8,337 nt of DNA, taken from the NCBI GenBank assembly GCA_014763905.1, contig JACXUN010000055.1, forward strand, positions 1 to 8,337, given 5' to 3'. The stretch's first letter is position 1; every line of letters starts with the position of its first letter. A model generated the notes under the pieces. That model searched no databases. It saw nothing but the letters and a program-made list of their open reading frames with translations, and was not told where the DNA came from. The position numbers were made by a program, and so were the translations under genes. This stretch comes from Campylobacterales bacterium. GTDB taxonomy: Bacteria; Campylobacterota; Campylobacteria; Campylobacterales; Sulfurovaceae. Of the stretch, positions 5,744 to 8,337 are shown one piece after another.

Positions 5744-7552
5744 ATGTGTGGAATTGTCGGGTATATCGGTACCAAAGAGAAAAAAGAGATTTTATTAGAT
5801 GGACTACAAGAGTTAGAGTATCGAGGGTACGACTCTGCCGGAATTGCAGTTATTGAAAACCATCATCTTGAACACTTTAAAGCAGTCGGAAAACTCGAAA
5901 ATTTACGAAATAAAACCAAAAGCTATAACAGTAACGGATTTGGTGTCTCCATCGGACACACCCGATGGGCAACCCACGGGAAACCGACAGAACTCAACGC
6001 CCATCCCCACTTAGGAGAGTTTAGTTTTGTAGTACATAACGGTATCATCGAAAACTATCAAGAACTCAAAAAAGAGCTACAGAGTCAAAATGTCACTTTT
6101 TTAAGCCAAACCGATACCGAAACGATTGTGCATCTGTTTGAAAACTATTATAAAAAAACACCAAATGCTTTTACTGCCTTTACCCAAACCGTTTCGCGTC
6201 TGGAGGGAGCATATGCTACCCTACTGATTACCGAGGCAGCTCCGGAGGCCATTTTCTTTGCCAAAAACGGTTCACCGATGCTGATCGGATTTGGTGAAGA
6301 AGAGGTCTATTTCGCCTCTTCCGATACCCCGATTATCGGGAAAGCCACCGAGGTATACTATCTCGAAGATGGAGAGTATGGATACACTCAAAATGGAACC
6401 GTCTTTCTCTTTAATGCCGATGGAGCCAAAAAGTTTACGACCAAAGCGTTGGCAACCGATAAAGCCATGGCACAAAAAGACGGCTACCGATTCTTTATGG
6501 AAAAAGAGATTTATGAACAGGCTCACGTCATGAACGATACCATGATGGGACGAGTACTAGACAATCGAGTCTATTTTGAAGAGCTGGAAAACAATCTCTT
6601 TGACAATATTCGTGCGATCAAAATCTGTGCCTGCGGAACCTCGTATCATGCGGCGTTAACCGGTTCTTATCTTTTGGAGCGAATCGCCAAAATCCCGTGC
6701 CATGTGGAAATCGCTTCAGAGTTCCGATATAAAGAGCCGCTGCTTCATGACGATACCCTCTTCATTACGATTTCTCAAAGCGGTGAAACCGCCGATACTC
6801 TCGAAGCCCTCAAAATGGCAAAACGTGCCGGTCTCAAAAGTTTGAGTATCTGTAATGTGGACAACTCCTCCATCGTGAGGGAGAGTGACCAAGCCATCCT
6901 GACCCGTGCTGGTATCGAAAAAGGCGTTGCCAGTACCAAAGCGTTTGCCACCCAGAGCATGGTACTCTGGATGTTAGCTCTCTATGTGGCTCAACTGCGA
7001 GAAGCCATAGATGCCGATACCCTCCAACAAGAGCTTCAAGCGATGCGTCAAACACCTAAAGCTCTATTGGTGAACGATAAACTCCATGAAAAAATACACC
7101 GACTCTCTAAACGGTATCTGCATGGACACGGATTCTTCTTTATCGGTCGGGACCTCTTCTATCCGTTGGCACTAGAAGGAGCACTCAAACTCAAAGAGAT
7201 CAGCTACCGCCACGCAGAAGGGTATCCGGCAGGAGAGATGAAACATGGACCAATTGCCCTTGCAGACAGCGAACTCTTTACCATTGCACTCATGCCAAAA
7301 ACCCTGCACTACGATAAGATCAAATCCAATGTGGAAGAGTTAAGTGCGAGAGATGCGACTATCTTGGCGATTTCACCCGAACCGTTTGAGTTGGCGGATG
7401 ATTTTATCCAGACTCACTATGACGAGCATCCGATGTTAGAGTTTTTTGAAATGATGGTAGTGACCCAATTGCTGGCACTGGAGGTCTCAATCCGACTCGG
7501 CAATGATGTCGATATGCCGCGTAACCTTGCCAAATCGGTAACAGTTGAATAA
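5744..7552 (+). CDS. glmS: Glutamine--fructose-6-phosphate aminotransferase (isomerizing)
   Basis: The 602-residue enzyme converts fructose-6-phosphate and glutamine to glucosamine-6-phosphate and glutamate, the entry step to UDP-GlcNAc for peptidoglycan and lipopolysaccharide. The N-terminal glutaminase domain has the nucleophile Cys2 (MCGIVGYIG), R74 in GHTRWATHG, N99-G100 and D124. Two SIS sugar-isomerase domains follow: the first has CGTS 297-300, SQSGET 344-349 and STKA 397-400; the second has ALKLKE ending at E485 and MKHGP with H501. The C-terminal NLAKSVTVE supplies the conserved lysine K597 and closing tail. All expected catalytic positions are present and the length is normal. A GGAG inside the end of glnD (5730-5733) serves as ribosome site, and the 4-base gap argues for cotranscription with glnD. 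I see no glmS ribozyme or sRNA-type leader in the short gap. Confidence 0.97.
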   Translation: MCGIVGYIGTKEKKEILLDGLQELEYRGYDSAGIAVIENHHLEHFKAVGKLENLRNKTKSYNSNGFGVSIGHTRWATHGKPTELNAHPHLGEFSFVVHNGIIENYQELKKELQSQNVTFLSQTDTETIVHLFENYYKKTPNAFTAFTQTVSRLEGAYATLLITEAAPEAIFFAKNGSPMLIGFGEEEVYFASSDTPIIGKATEVYYLEDGEYGYTQNGTVFLFNADGAKKFTTKALATDKAMAQKDGYRFFMEKEIYEQAHVMNDTMMGRVLDNRVYFEELENNLFDNIRAIKICACGTSYHAALTGSYLLERIAKIPCHVEIASEFRYKEPLLHDDTLFITISQSGETADTLEALKMAKRAGLKSLSICNVDNSSIVRESDQAILTRAGIEKGVASTKAFATQSMVLWMLALYVAQLREAIDADTLQQELQAMRQTPKALLVNDKLHEKIHRLSKRYLHGHGFFFIGRDLFYPLALEGALKLKEISYRHAEGYPAGEMKHGPIALADSELFTIALMPKTLHYDKIKSNVEELSARDATILAISPEPFELADDFIQTHYDEHPMLEFFEMMVVTQLLALEVSIRLGNDVDMPRNLAKSVTVE

Positions 7553-7561
7553 AATCAACCG

Positions 7562-8182
7562 TTAACACTCGGGGATTGCCTCCTCAGGAGGCGTGATAAT
7601 CTCCTCGATCTGTTCAATCGCATCATCGATAGACTTCTCAGGTTTTTTATCCGAAGAGCGATAACGCCAATAGACTTTACCTTCTTCGATTATCAACGCA
7701 CTGTTATTGCTGTCGGTTAACTCATATAGACTTTGATTCTGATCATCTGTTTTTAAGAAGAGCAAATAACGGTTATCAGAGAAGCTCTCACCAAACGACT
7801 CACTGTTAATTTGCAAAGTGCTATTCATATCTTCCCCTTTGATATGTCGTAACAGTTTAAATGTAACAAAAGGGACTGTGCTATTTGGCTCACTCTCATT
7901 ATTCTCAACTTGCCCAATCAAAATCAGTGATGATGCTTTGATATGCTGTTCCAAGAGAGAATACTTATCCTCTCTCTCTTTTTCCAGATCAAGCGGTGTC
8001 ATCACAATAGCTTGGGTTGCATTCATCTCTTCCAAAATCGTACTTTGAATCTGATCCAACGTCAATGCCTCTTCGGTCTCTACCGTTACATTGGGATCAC
8101 TCGGTTTGATACTCAGATTATCATCTGCAAATATGACACCGCTTATCAATACCAGACAGAACCATAAATTTCTAAATAGCAT
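7562..8182 (-). CDS. Secreted acidic protein of unknown function
   Basis: The 206-residue protein starts at the ATG at 8182, chosen because a strong AGGAG (8192-8188) sits just upstream; a longer frame to 8236 would add 18 residues before the signal peptide. Residues 1-19 form a signal peptide (hydrophobic LWFCLVLISGVIF, likely cleavage after A19). The mature part is acidic. Residues 35-80 look helical, and 81-175 look beta-rich, with SSLILIGQV, a VTFKLLRHIKGE segment and RYLLFLK. That order loosely resembles the OB-like 'TIMP/NTR' domains of many bacterial exported proteins, which is only a visual impression. The tail is Pro/Glu-rich and ends in Cys206, the only cysteine in the mature protein. 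It converges on glmS with a 9-base gap and no evident terminator. I do not recognise a function. Confidence 0.75.
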   Translation of the reverse strand: MLFRNLWFCLVLISGVIFADDNLSIKPSDPNVTVETEEALTLDQIQSTILEEMNATQAIVMTPLDLEKEREDKYSLLEQHIKASSLILIGQVENNESEPNSTVPFVTFKLLRHIKGEDMNSTLQINSESFGESFSDNRYLLFLKTDDQNQSLYELTDSNNSALIIEEGKVYWRYRSSDKKPEKSIDDAIEQIEEIITPPEEAIPEC

Positions 8183-8225
8183 TATTTCTCCTATTAATTG
8201 ACTATAAACCTGAGTTCGACGGGAT

Positions 8226-8231
8226 ATCATA
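8226..8231 (-). promoter_or_regulatory. Possible -10 box for the secreted-protein gene
   Basis: On the minus strand TATGAT occurs about 45 bases before the ATG at 8182, giving a plausible leader of about 38 bases with AGGAG near its end. TTGACT lies upstream on the same strand (about 8268-8263), but at too long a spacing for a standard -35. The call is tentative. Confidence 0.3.
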
Positions 8232-8238
8232 GTCACAA

Positions 8239-8333
8239 CTTTACGAGGTTTTTTGTAGGCAAAGTCAAATTTTTGCAGGACTAACGAGTTAATTCAAAAA
8301 AATTTTGCAAAGCATACAAAAAACCTCGTAAAG
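8239..8333. repeat. 95-bp element with perfect 19-bp terminal inverted repeats (MITE-like)
   Basis: The arms 8239-8257 and 8315-8333 are exact reverse complements over 19 bases, beginning CTTTACGAGG and running into a T6 tract. The 57-base interior is AT-rich, has no open frame, and contains two direct copies of TTTTGCA (8271-8277, 8303-8309) and of GCAAAG (8259-8264, 8307-8312). The loop is far too long for a normal terminator. Length and perfect ends suggest a miniature inverted-repeat transposable element or a paired protein-binding site. No target duplication is visible, since only four bases remain to the right. It sits in the upstream region of the secreted-protein gene and could affect its expression. 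Confidence 0.55.
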
Positions 8334-8337
8334 CCCG

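Noticed and set aside
7578..7592. Perfect palindrome GCCTCCT-C-AGGAGGC as a terminator between glmS and the secreted-protein gene
   Set aside because: It lies inside the end of the coding sequence (Pro-Pro-Glu-Glu codons), would leave a stem of only six pairs with a three-base loop, and has no T-tract on either side.
7818..8167. Plus-strand frames opposite the secreted-protein gene
   Set aside because: They have no ribosome sites or recognisable motifs and are antisense to a gene with a good signal peptide and start.
8183..8236. Extended N-terminus of the secreted protein
   Set aside because: It would place 18 residues before a clear signal peptide, while AGGAG sits correctly for the ATG at 8182.

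Overview
The window looks like chromosomal DNA from a member of the Campylobacterota, probably a Sulfurimonas/Sulfuricurvum-like lineage. The grounds are the futalosine-pathway enzyme MqnE, a Campylobacter-style short Gpt-like phosphoribosyltransferase ending in a WI-FFW-DL tail, extended -10 promoters of the TTGCTATAAT kind, and moderate-to-low GC with AT-rich intergenic DNA. This placement comes from recognising protein families by eye, not from a search.

Left part (1-2130) is disturbed, accessory-like sequence. It holds the 3' end of an unknown gene, a broken gamma-glutamylcyclotransferase-like gene overlapping it, a small lipoprotein with a thioredoxin fold, a composite GTAGGGT palindromic repeat between two convergent genes, a phosphoribosyltransferase gene, a proB (glutamate 5-kinase) 3' remnant, and a DUF2202 ferritin-like remnant. 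The last two are both cut at their 5' ends and sit head to head, so a rearrangement junction probably lies at about 1660-1755.

Middle part (2132-7552) is intact core metabolism. mqnE (menaquinone synthesis, minus strand) and glnD (PII uridylyltransferase, plus strand) diverge from a 15-bp palindrome that carries an extended -10 element on both strands. glnD is followed after 4 bases by glmS, which makes glucosamine-6-phosphate from glutamine, so a nitrogen-status sensor and a glutamine-consuming enzyme probably share a transcript.

Right part (7562-8337) holds a secreted acidic protein of unknown function on the minus strand. Upstream of it is a 95-bp element bounded by perfect 19-bp inverted repeats, which resembles a MITE.

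I see no CRISPR array, tRNA, rRNA, intact transposase or multi-gene defence system. The unusual content is structural: the repeat elements, the double-truncation junction and the symmetric promoter. I found no clear undescribed multi-protein system.
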